Positions 1 through 5,783 of a stretch of DNA of 9,081 nt are shown one piece after another. The position numbers and the translations under genes are program-made. The stretch covers positions 1 to 9,081 of the forward strand of contig JAFGWO010000040.1 of the NCBI GenBank assembly GCA_016937135.1, given 5' to 3'. The notes beneath the pieces were generated by a model that was not told the DNA's origin, ran no database searches, and saw only the letters and a program-made list of their open reading frames with translations. The stretch's first letter is position 1, and every line of letters begins with the position of its first letter. Source of the DNA: Pseudomonadota bacterium (GTDB taxonomy: Bacteria > BMS3Abin14).

Positions 1-151
1 GGGTCGCAAAAAGTCCGATCCGGGACTTTTTGCGCAACGGAAAGGGAAAAGCGTCGTTTTCCCTTTCCTCACGGATCAAGGACTTACAATCCGGGTCCTT
101 GATCCGGGCGCCCCGCGCGGGGCGCGTTGATGACTTTTTATGAGGTCATCA
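1..151. repeat. Mosaic palindromic repeat, copy 1 (five tandem hairpins)
   Basis: Five inverted repeats follow each other with almost no spacing. Stem 1 is 6-15/24-33 (GCAAAAAGTC arm). Stem 2 is 39-50/57-68 (12-bp arms GGAAAGGGAAAA, 6-base loop). Stem 3 is 73-83/95-105 (GGATCAAGGAC arm). Stem 4 is a perfect 18-bp palindrome at 108-125 (GCGCCCCGCGCGGGGCGC). Stem 5 is 128-134/145-151 (TGATGAC arm). Stems 1 to 4 recur in the same order on the opposite strand at 8751-8869, and a short relative lies at 2691-2762. There is no coding potential. It looks like a dispersed REP-like or MITE-like intergenic element; the window starts in or at its edge, so its outer limit is not known. Confidence 0.85.
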
Positions 152-411
152 TTTTTCATTGTTCATTGTTTATCGTGAGGTGAGGTGCCCTGGTCACCTG
201 AAGTGTTAGTTTTTCGTTCCTACCCTCGTTCGGTCGTGCCGTCTTACAATCATCAGTTCGTTCGCCGTCTCCTCTGGCCTCTCCTCTCTGGTCTCTGGAC
301 TCTGGCCTCTGGACTGATATTCCTTTTCTACCTGTTACTTTCTTCCTTCTCCCTTCCCCTTGTTTTTCCTCCCCCCCTTGACGAGGGCAGCCTGTCGGCA
401 TTATTAAAAAA
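152..411. other. Non-coding spacer upstream of pcnB
   Basis: This 260-base stretch holds no convincing gene. It begins with a near-tandem TTCATTG word (about 153-172), then becomes pyrimidine-rich on the plus strand. At 285-317 it carries a run of degenerate CTCTGGACTCTGG words that reappear on the other strand at 5262-5297. A C/T tract at 369-379 directly precedes a promoter-like TTGACG. The open frames crossing it (for example 185-520 plus) have low-complexity Leu/Phe/Ser/Pro composition and are judged spurious. Confidence 0.6.
378..407 (+). promoter_or_regulatory. Possible sigma-70-like promoter adjoining pcnB start
   Basis: TTGACG at 378-383 matches five of six bases of the -35 consensus, and TATTAA at 402-407 is a 4/6 match to the -10 consensus after an 18-base spacer. 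A transcript would begin at about 413-415, essentially at the two candidate ATG codons (412 and 418). No good Shine-Dalgarno lies upstream of the ATG. Either the gene is read from a leaderless message or this is a chance match. The call rests only on these short words. Confidence 0.3.
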
Positions 412-1692
412 ATGGCCATGCGCGAAAAACTACCTGATCCTACATCCGGTTCCGAGCCTCTCATCGTCCCGCGCAGGGAACATTGTATCTCCCGTTCTCT
501 CATCGACCCCGACGCTCTGAAAATCCTCTACCGGCTCACCCGCCACGGCCACACGGCCTACCTGGTGGGGGGAAGCGTCCGGGATCTCCTCCTTGGGAGA
601 CGGCCGAAGGATTTCGATATCAGCACCTCGGCACACCCGCAGGAGATAAAGGCCCTGTTTGGGAACTGCCGGCTCATCGGACGGCGTTTCCGCCTTGCCC
701 ATGTCTTCTTCCGCGGGGGGAAGACCATCGAGGTCGCCACCTTCCGGGCCATTTCCGAGTTCGGGGCGGAAGAGGACGGGCTGATCCTTTCCGACAACAC
801 CTTCGGGACCCCGTGGGAAGACGCCTTCAGAAGGGATTTTACCGTCAATGCCCTCTTTTACGACGTCAAGAACTTCACGGTCCTGGACTACGTAGGGGGG
901 CTGGAGGATCTCCGGAACGGGATCATACGCTGCATCGGCGATCCTTCTGTGCGCTTCCGGGAGGATCCCATCCGGATGCTGAGGGGCATTCGTTTCGCTT
1001 CCCTTCTGGGGTTTGATCTGGATAAGGAAAGCGCAAGGCTGATTCAGGCCTCGGGTGATGAGATCTGGAAGGGGGCCATGCCCAGGATCTTCGAGGAGAT
1101 CGTGAGGATGATGGGCAGGGGGACCGCCGCGAAGGCCTTTTCCCTCCTTGAAAACATGGGGCTTTCGCGGGTCCTTTTTCCTGAAATCGAAGAGCATATT
1201 CGGCGGGATGGGGTTTCCCCCTACCTCGACCTCCTCGGGCGCCTGGACCGCATTTATGCCAAAGGGTTGGAACCCGGGCCGTGGCTCATCCTGTCCTGCC
1301 TGTTTTACCCGTTGTTCGATGCCGGCAGGAGGTCCCCTTTGGAAAAGGACTTCACGCACCTGGCCCGGGAGGTAGTCGATGAGCCCGGGATCCGCCTTCA
1401 GATCCCCCGGAAGATACAGGATCGGGTCCGCCAGGTCCTCGCTGCCCAGGTCCGCCTTTCTGCCCTCGGCGCGGGCCGGTCCCGGCCGGGGACACTTATC
1501 AGGAAATCCTGGTTCTCCGATGCCTTCCGGTTTTTCGAATTGACGGCAGCCGGTTCCCAAAACGGGGATGATCTCGTCTCGAGATGGAAGGAACTCATCG
1601 GTGGAGCCGACGGGAAACCCCGGGAAAAAGAGAAAACCCGCCGAAGGAAGAGACGTGGCGCGAGGAACAGAAAGCCTGTCCCTGCTAAATAA
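412..1692 (+). CDS. pcnB: Poly(A) polymerase / tRNA nucleotidyltransferase family protein (PcnB-type)
   Basis: Class II nucleotidyltransferase of 426 aa, expected to add adenosines to RNA 3' ends in the cytoplasm and so promote RNA decay. The head-domain signature GGSVRDLLLG is at residues 53-62, the catalytic DFD at 67-69, a third acidic residue in IEVATFR (E107), RRDFTVNAL at 140-148 and the nucleotide-recognition EDPIRMLRGIRFA at 184-196. LIGRRFRLAHV at 88-98 fits the motif used to separate bacterial poly(A) polymerases from CCA-adding enzymes, and the early PRREHCISR also resembles E. coli PcnB. The last ~25 residues are very basic (KTRRRKRR), as in poly(A) polymerase tails that bind RNA. 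ATG 412 and ATG 418 are both possible starts; neither has a clear ribosome binding site. The 3' end overlaps the following RNA methyltransferase. Enzymatic specificity within this superfamily is sometimes mispredicted, so CCA or A-addition to tRNA remains possible. Confidence 0.9.
   Translation: MAMREKLPDPTSGSEPLIVPRREHCISRSLIDPDALKILYRLTRHGHTAYLVGGSVRDLLLGRRPKDFDISTSAHPQEIKALFGNCRLIGRRFRLAHVFFRGGKTIEVATFRAISEFGAEEDGLILSDNTFGTPWEDAFRRDFTVNALFYDVKNFTVLDYVGGLEDLRNGIIRCIGDPSVRFREDPIRMLRGIRFASLLGFDLDKESARLIQASGDEIWKGAMPRIFEEIVRMMGRGTAAKAFSLLENMGLSRVLFPEIEEHIRRDGVSPYLDLLGRLDRIYAKGLEPGPWLILSCLFYPLFDAGRRSPLEKDFTHLAREVVDEPGIRLQIPRKIQDRVRQVLAAQVRLSALGAGRSRPGTLIRKSWFSDAFRFFELTAAGSQNGDDLVSRWKELIGGADGKPREKEKTRRRKRRGARNRKPVPAK
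1644..1650 (+). promoter_or_regulatory. Shine-Dalgarno that fixes the GTG start of the methyltransferase
   Basis: AAGGAAG inside the pcnB tail ends 4 bases before GTG 1655, with its GGA core 6 bases upstream. No comparable signal precedes the far-upstream in-frame ATG at 1568, and the 29 residues that start would add are low-complexity and lie antiparallel to no known family motif. The site therefore supports GTG 1655 as the start. Confidence 0.55.
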
Positions 1693-2407
1693 CATCACCG
1701 TGATCCTCCATGGGACCGCGATTCCCGAAAACATAGGATCGACGGTCCGGGCCATGGCCAATACGGGGTGTGAACGCCTCATCCTTTCCAGTCCCCGGAC
1801 CACGGATCTGGAGACGGCGCGAAGGGTAGCTGTTTCGGCTGAAGGGATCCTTGAAAAGGCAAGGATCTATCCCTCGCTGAAAGAGGCTGCCGCCGCCTCG
1901 GGGGCGGCTTTTCTCGTGGGAACGACGAGGAGGGGACGGAAATACCAGGATCCGGCCGCTCTCCCCGCGGCGGCTCCGGAGATCCTGCGCATGGCCGCCG
2001 GGGGCGGCGCGGCCCTTCTTTTCGGCCCGGAAGACAGGGGCCTCACCAACGGGGAACTGGCCCTCTGCCGGATGGTGGTCTCGATACCAACCCTGGGGGA
2101 TCTGGGAAGCTACAATCTCTCCCACGCGGCGGCCATTGTCCTGTATTCCCTCATGACAGCTTCCTGTCCGGCCCCCTCCCTTCCCGGAAAAGCCGCTGCG
2201 GGTTTTTCCGAACTGGAGGGGATGTACGGGCATCTGGAAGACCTTCTCGCCTCGGTCGGCTTCATGGCCGCCGCCCACACCGCCCACACGATGCAGGCAG
2301 TCAGGAAATTCATGAACCGCGCGGAACCGACGGCAAGGGAGGTCCGGATGGTCCGGGGAGTCTGCCGGAAAACGTTGTGGCGCCTGCGAAAAGGGGAGAG
2401 GCAATAA
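1655..2407 (+). CDS. RNA 2'-O-methyltransferase, SPOUT superfamily (TrmH/TrmJ-like)
   Basis: A 250-aa SAM-dependent RNA ribose methyltransferase. The three SPOUT motifs are visible: NIGSTVRAMANTG at residues 26-38 (motif 1, with the catalytic Arg32), LLFGPEDRGLTNGEL at 121-135 (motif 2, in the SAM-binding knot) and IPTLGDLGSYNLSHAAA at 144-160 (motif 3). The N-terminal start of the fold right after a short leader, and a helical C-terminal extension ending in RGVCRKTLWRLRKGERQ, resemble TrmJ, which methylates position 32 of tRNA anticodon loops; the exact RNA target cannot be read from sequence. GTG 1655 is chosen over ATG 1568 because of its ribosome binding site and because homologues begin close to the first beta strand. 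The gene overlaps pcnB by 38 bases in another frame, so the two are probably co-transcribed and possibly translationally coupled, forming an RNA-modification/decay pair. Confidence 0.87.
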   Translation: MARGTESLSLLNNITVILHGTAIPENIGSTVRAMANTGCERLILSSPRTTDLETARRVAVSAEGILEKARIYPSLKEAAAASGAAFLVGTTRRGRKYQDPAALPAAAPEILRMAAGGGAALLFGPEDRGLTNGELALCRMVVSIPTLGDLGSYNLSHAAAIVLYSLMTASCPAPSLPGKAAAGFSELEGMYGHLEDLLASVGFMAAAHTAHTMQAVRKFMNRAEPTAREVRMVRGVCRKTLWRLRKGERQ

Positions 2408-2465
2408 GGACAGGACGATGGCAGCAAGCGGCCAAGAAGGGACGAAGGGGGGATCAAACGGCTGG

Positions 2466-2489
2466 GCGACGGAGCGAAGGGGCGAAAGA
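2466..2489. repeat. Three degenerate 8-bp tandem units
   Basis: GCGACGGA, GCGAAGGG and GCGAAAGA follow one another directly. Each begins with GCGA. The array is too short to be more than a simple-sequence remnant. Confidence 0.4.
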
Positions 2490-2690
2490 CCGGAAAAGTT
2501 TTTGTTAATTCTCAGATGAATGGATCGGAGGCTCCTGGGTGAGTGAAATTTACAGAAAAAGCCTTCATCTGGATCAGCCAAAAAAACGGAACGGGTTTCA
2601 TGTTCTACCCTCTACCTTCCACTTTCACTTTGTTCCATGAGGCCATATTTCAAAACCGTTGCGGCAAAGGCCGGGATTTTCCTTCGATGT

Positions 2691-2762
2691 TGATGGCTTC
2701 GTTAAAGCCATCACCGCGCACCGGGTGTGGAGCGAAAAGTCCCGCCTGTATTTTTCGCGATC
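2691..2762. repeat. Mosaic palindromic repeat, copy 2 (short, degenerate)
   Basis: Read on the plus strand it has the order of copy 1 read on the minus strand, with the middle removed. The GATGGCTT/AAGCCATC stem (2692-2699/2705-2712) corresponds to the TGATGAC stem of copy 1. CGCGCACCGGGTG (2716-2727) corresponds to the decayed GC palindrome. GCGAAAA/TTTTCGC (2732-2738/2752-2758) enclosing AGTCCCG corresponds to the first stem of copy 1. The two stems that lie between them in the long copies (GGATCAAGGAC and GGAAAGGGAAAA) are absent. Confidence 0.6.
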
Positions 2763-2801
2763 CTTTCAACCCCAAACCTTAAATTCGGCTGATCCCTCTG
2801 A

Positions 2802-2807
2802 TATTAT
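2802..2807 (+). promoter_or_regulatory. Possible -10 element before the phosphoesterase
   Basis: TATTAT matches the -10 consensus at 5 of 6 positions and ends 8 bases before ATG 2816. The -35 region at 2779-2784 (TTAAAT) is weak. If used, the message would be leaderless or nearly so, in keeping with the lack of a Shine-Dalgarno here. Confidence 0.25.
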
Positions 2808-2815
2808 TGACTATC

Positions 2816-3559
2816 ATGAGGGTTGCCGTTCTAGCCGACGTCCATGCCAATCTTCCCGCCCTCGAAGCGGTTGTGGAAGATATGCGGTCCGAGGGGGTGA
2901 AAAAAATCTGGCACCTGGGGGACGCGGTGGGCTACGGTGCCGATCCCTTCGCGTGCCTCCAGCTCCTCGCGGACCTGGGCGCCGTTCTCATCGCGGGCAA
3001 TCACGAACAGGCCTCCTGCGATCTTGCCGAGGCCGAGGGCTTCAACCCGTCCGCCCTCGAGGCGGCCCGATGGACCCATGATGTATTGACCCCGGCCATA
3101 AGGGCAAGGCTCTGCGACCTCCCCCTGAACCTCTCTCCCCTCCCGGGTGTTTTCCTTTTCCATGGTCTTCCGGGGAATACGGCGGGGTATGTGCGCACGC
3201 AGGAGACGGCCGGTCTCGTCTTCGATCACCTTGAGGACAAGGACCCGAGGCTCCGGGTAGCTTTTTTCGGGCACACCCACAAGCCCGTGGTGTTCACCAG
3301 GCTCCAGGGACGGCCTGTTCGGATGTTCGACCCGCGCCAGGACCTGGTCATCTCCCCTGGACGCCGATACCTGGTCAACCCGGGAAGCGTTGGCCAGCCC
3401 CGGAACGGGGACCCGAAAGCCCAATATCTCATCTACGATGCCAAGGCGGAGCACATTCTCTTTAAAAGGGTTGAGTATGACGTTGCTAAAGCCCAGAAAA
3501 GGATCATTGCCGCCGGGCTTCCCGCTTTCCTTGCCGCCCGCCTTTCCCAGGGTATCTGA
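2816..3559 (+). CDS. Calcineurin-like metallophosphoesterase
   Basis: A 247-aa cytoplasmic dinuclear-metal phosphoesterase. All the expected metal ligands are present: DVHAN (D8, H10), GDAVGYG (D36), GNHE (N62, H63), H116 in FHGLPG and GHTH (H153, H155), followed by the VNPGSVGQPR signature. Length and motif order fit the small single-domain group related to the ApaH/PP2A-like and YfcE-like proteins (calcineurin-like superfamily). The substrate is unknown: phosphoprotein, nucleotide or phosphodiester are all possible. ATG 2816 is chosen because the DVHAN strand normally begins within a few residues of the start; an in-frame TTG at 2807 would add three residues. There is no clear ribosome binding site. 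Its stop codon overlaps the start of the Ser/Thr kinase gene by one base, which suggests translational coupling and a job opposing or accompanying that kinase (inference). Confidence 0.88.
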   Translation: MRVAVLADVHANLPALEAVVEDMRSEGVKKIWHLGDAVGYGADPFACLQLLADLGAVLIAGNHEQASCDLAEAEGFNPSALEAARWTHDVLTPAIRARLCDLPLNLSPLPGVFLFHGLPGNTAGYVRTQETAGLVFDHLEDKDPRLRVAFFGHTHKPVVFTRLQGRPVRMFDPRQDLVISPGRRYLVNPGSVGQPRNGDPKAQYLIYDAKAEHILFKRVEYDVAKAQKRIIAAGLPAFLAARLSQGI

Positions 3560-5253
3560 TGGATGCTTCACCGGAACCCGTTGTAGTTTTTCTTCACGCA
3601 GACCCCGTCCGGGCCGTTCGCCTCTCTGATCGCCTGACCCGGGAAGGTCTGAAGGTTATGCTTTTTTCGGACCTTTCCAGGGCCCTGGATGCGGCAGGAA
3701 GCTGCGACGCCGTCATCGCCGACATTTCCCTGGAACCCGGCGGGGCCGATCTTTGCCGGATTTTCAAAAAGGATCACGCGGCTAGGGGCGTTCCCCTCCT
3801 CGCCTTTTCAAGCCGTTCCCTTGAAGACAGCCTGATCGGAGACCTCCTTTCAGCGGGGGCCATGGATGTGTTGGTTCCCCCGGTCAGCCCCGCTCTCCTT
3901 CTGGCCAGGGTCAGGAATCTCGTCCGGATCCACCGGGAAGAGCTTTACCTGCGGGAGATGGAGAGGAACTACCGGAACCTTTTCGCATCCTCCCACTACG
4001 GTTATTTTCTGGCCACGAGGCAGGGGCGGTTCCTTGAGGTGAATGAGGCCCTCCTGGATATCCTCGGCTACCCCGACAAGGAGGAGATGCTCGGTCTGAA
4101 GCTCCCGGAGGATCTCTACGTCAACCCCTCCGACCGGGAGGTCCTCCAGGACCTTATGGATAAGAAGGGCTTCGTCAAGGATTTCAAGGTGGATTTCAAA
4201 CGAAAGGACGGCTCTGTTGTCACCATCCTCCTGACCGCCAGCCGGTACAAGGCCAGCGACGGGACAGTCGTCGGCTACGAGGGGTTCAATATACCCCTCA
4301 CGGATGCCGGCCTCTCCTGGCCTGTCCGGGCCTTTTACCGTTTTTTGCGGCCTTTCCAGAGTAAAGAGGGCCGGAGGAAAGGTGTCATGTCCGTCTCGCG
4401 CATCAGCGAGCTCGTGGCGGGGCAGTACGAGAAGACCGAGGAACTTTCGGAGGGGATCCATACTTCCGTCTGGAAGGCGCGGGATGTCCTGACCCCGGGA
4501 GCCGATCCCGTGGTGGTCAAGATCGCCAAAAGCGAGGCCGTGAACCCTCGGCTCCTCATGGAAGCGAGGGTCCTGCGGAACCTGGGCAGGCATCCGGGCA
4601 TACCCCGCCTGGTGGATGTGGCGCGCCACAGGGACAGGACCGTCCTGGTAACCCGCTACGTGGAAGGCCGCCCCCTTTCTGAAGTGATGCCCACCCTCGA
4701 CCCCCGGGGCCTCGATCGGGCTGCCTTCCAGCTCATGGACGCCGCCGCCCATCTACACGACCATCACATCGTCCACCGGGACATCAAGCCGGAAAACGCC
4801 GTGGTCGGCGCCGACGGGAAGCTGACCCTCCTGGATTATGGCATCGTCAGGCGCCTGAGCGAGGAGGAGACCTCCCCCACCATCATCGGGACGCGGCCGT
4901 ATATGAGCCCCGAACAGGTCAACGGGCGCAGCGAGCGCCGAAGCGACGTCTGGGGACTCGGGGTTGTCCTCTATCTCATGTACACCGGGAGCCTCCCCTT
5001 CTCGGGGAACACGGAAATGGAACTCATGGAGAATATCCTGAAGAGGGAACCGTCTTCCCCCCGCGCCCTCAACCCGAACCTGCCCTTCCAGATGGAGCGG
5101 GTCCTGATCAAGGCGCTCAGGAAAAGACCGGAGGGGCGCTACCATCACGCCGGCGAGATGAGGGACGAGGTCCTCGCCACGGTCCCGGGGTTCCGGGAGA
5201 ACGTCTCGGACCTGATCCGCCAGCCGGAAGAACCCCCGGTGCTGGTGCCGTGA
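3559..5253 (+). CDS. Hybrid Ser/Thr protein kinase with N-terminal receiver-like and PAS domains
   Basis: A 564-aa soluble signalling protein with no membrane segment. Residues 8-124 form a response-regulator receiver-like domain: HADP near the first strand (D15), IADIS with the candidate phospho-acceptor D55, then LLAFSS and VLVPPVSP. The conserved Lys of true receivers is replaced (VPPVS, near 107), and the acidic pair is reduced to one Asp. Residues ~137-248 look like a PAS sensor (YFLATRQGRFLEVNEALLDILGY, then a KDGSVV strand). Residues ~290-545 are a Hanks-type kinase: VVVKIAK (K321), helix-C E335, HRDIKPEN at 406-413 (D408, N413), LLDYGI at 424-429 (DYG rather than DFG), IGTRPYMSPEQ at 443-453 and DVWGLGVVLY at 463-472. 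The glycine-rich loop is degenerate (LSEGIHTSVWKA). Catalytic residues are intact, so activity is expected. T438, S439 and T441 lie in the activation segment. ATG 3559 overlaps the upstream stop (TGATG). No phosphorylation target can be named. Confidence 0.9.
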   Translation: MDASPEPVVVFLHADPVRAVRLSDRLTREGLKVMLFSDLSRALDAAGSCDAVIADISLEPGGADLCRIFKKDHAARGVPLLAFSSRSLEDSLIGDLLSAGAMDVLVPPVSPALLLARVRNLVRIHREELYLREMERNYRNLFASSHYGYFLATRQGRFLEVNEALLDILGYPDKEEMLGLKLPEDLYVNPSDREVLQDLMDKKGFVKDFKVDFKRKDGSVVTILLTASRYKASDGTVVGYEGFNIPLTDAGLSWPVRAFYRFLRPFQSKEGRRKGVMSVSRISELVAGQYEKTEELSEGIHTSVWKARDVLTPGADPVVVKIAKSEAVNPRLLMEARVLRNLGRHPGIPRLVDVARHRDRTVLVTRYVEGRPLSEVMPTLDPRGLDRAAFQLMDAAAHLHDHHIVHRDIKPENAVVGADGKLTLLDYGIVRRLSEEETSPTIIGTRPYMSPEQVNGRSERRSDVWGLGVVLYLMYTGSLPFSGNTEMELMENILKREPSSPRALNPNLPFQMERVLIKALRKRPEGRYHHAGEMRDEVLATVPGFRENVSDLIRQPEEPPVLVP

Positions 5254-5261
5254 AAAAACAG

Positions 5262-5297
5262 TTCAGAGTCCAGAGAACAGAGTCCAGAGTCCAGCGG
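5262..5297. repeat. Degenerate CAGAGTCCAGAG short repeats
   Basis: CAGAGTCCAGAG, CAGAGTCCAGAGTCCAG and later AGTCCATAGTCCAGTCC occur just after the kinase gene. The reverse-complement vocabulary (CTCTGGACTCTGGCCTCTGG) occurs at 295-316 upstream of pcnB. Such word families usually sit in several spacers of the same genome. Confidence 0.5.
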
Positions 5298-5429
5298 GAG
5301 AAACCAAGGAATGGGGAAGAGGGAATGGGAAATGGGAAGGGATGTTCCCTCTAAAGTCCATAGTCCAGTCCAACGTCCAACAAAAGACAGCTGCCTTTAT
5401 CGTTCATCGTTTAAAGTTTAACGCGGCCC

Positions 5430-5486
5430 GTTTTTTGGGCTTTGGTTTTTGGGCTTTGGTTTTCGGGTTTTGGTCTTCGGGTTTTG
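5430..5486. repeat. 14-bp tandem repeat, four units
   Basis: Units at 5430-5444 (15 bases), 5445-5458, 5459-5472 and 5473-5486 share the pattern GTTTTTGGGCTTTG. The first two end in GGGCTTTG and the last two in GGGTTTTG, so sequence divergence follows order along the array. The preceding and following sequence does not continue the pattern. Confidence 0.75.
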
Positions 5487-5528
5487 GGTTGAGGAATCCG
5501 TAATTTGGCAACCCCACCCCTTCTCCCC

Positions 5529-5545
5529 CTTCGACAGGCTCAGGG
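5529..5545. repeat. Dispersed TTCGACAGGCTCAGGGC motif
   Basis: This word, flanked by CCC on the left, closely resembles a short intergenic repeat known from many bacterial genomes (CCCTTCGACAGGCTCAGGG, with CCCT/AGGG ends). Only one copy is present in the window, so the assignment rests on recognition of the motif. Confidence 0.45.
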
Positions 5546-5730
5546 CCTTTGGCTTCTTCCTTCCTTCCTACTTCCTTTTCCATCTCCCTTCCCTCGCCTG
5601 CTTTTTGACTCTTTTTAATTCCCCTCATCCGGAATCTTTTTTGGGGTTTGTTGCCCCATGCAGGATGTGGGGCTACACTGGAAGGGTGACGGGTGGTTCG
5701 TCATGGGAAAACGCCAGGAATGATCATCAG

Positions 5731-5759
5731 GGCCGCCGCGGATTGTTGGCGGTTTTTTT
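5731..5759 (+). terminator. Terminator-like hairpin with T-tract in lipoprotein leader
   Basis: CCGCC (5733-5737) pairs with GGCGG (5748-5752) across a 10-base loop and is followed at once by seven T residues (5753-5759). Two G bases before the stem could extend it through G-U pairs. It lies 24 bases before ATG 5784 and points towards that gene. It may end transcripts from upstream or act as an attenuator for the lipoprotein gene; sequence alone does not decide. Confidence 0.5.
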
Positions 5760-5769
5760 GTTTCCTGAG

Positions 5770-5775
5770 AGGAGG
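5770..5775 (+). promoter_or_regulatory. Strong Shine-Dalgarno of propeller lipoprotein gene
   Basis: AGGAGG ends 8 bases before ATG 5784 and fixes that start, which also begins a complete lipoprotein signal peptide. Confidence 0.7.
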
Positions 5776-5783
5776 GAAGGGAG

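Larger units (their letters stand above)
2408..2815. other. Non-coding repeat-bearing spacer
   Basis: About 400 bases separate the methyltransferase from the phosphoesterase. At 2466-2489 are three degenerate 8-base units of the type GCGAAGGG. CAGATGAA at 2513-2520 pairs with TTCATCTG at 2564-2571 across a 43-base loop. At 2691-2762 lies a shortened copy of the palindromic repeat. The small open frames here (2543-2782 and 2659-3081 plus) run through the repeat and have no recognisable domains, so they are not called. No convincing intrinsic terminator with a T-tract was seen. Confidence 0.6.
5254..5783. other. Long non-coding spacer with low-complexity repeats
   Basis: This 530-base spacer lacks a credible gene. 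From the kinase stop it holds degenerate GAGTCCAGAG words (5262-5297) and AGTCCA words (5355-5378). A 14-base tandem repeat follows (5430-5486), then a pyrimidine-rich stretch containing the dispersed motif TTCGACAGGCTCAGGGC (5529-5545). The 3' part (5641-5760) is a structured leader ending in a terminator-like hairpin. The 112-aa frame at 5449-5787 includes the peptide FDRLRA, a typical by-product of translating that dispersed motif, and is rejected. Confidence 0.65.

Noticed and set aside
185..520. 111-aa plus-strand frame upstream of pcnB
   Set aside because: Low-complexity Leu/Ser/Phe/Pro composition from a pyrimidine-rich spacer, overlapping pcnB in another frame, without a ribosome binding site.
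430..1803. 457-aa minus-strand open frame opposite pcnB
   Set aside because: It is Pro/Gly/Arg-rich and lacks domains, while the plus strand encodes all PcnB motifs; it is an antisense shadow of a GC-rich gene.
1685..2581. 298-aa minus-strand frame opposite the methyltransferase
   Set aside because: Antisense shadow; the plus strand has the three SPOUT motifs in order.
2543..2782. 79-aa frame in the spacer before the phosphoesterase
   Set aside because: It runs through repeat copy 2 and has no recognisable domain or ribosome binding site.
5641..5760. Leader considered as a known c-di-GMP, cobalamin, fluoride or TPP riboswitch
   Set aside because: The hallmark conserved words of those classes as I remember them are not present; only generic hairpins and a terminator-like stem are seen.
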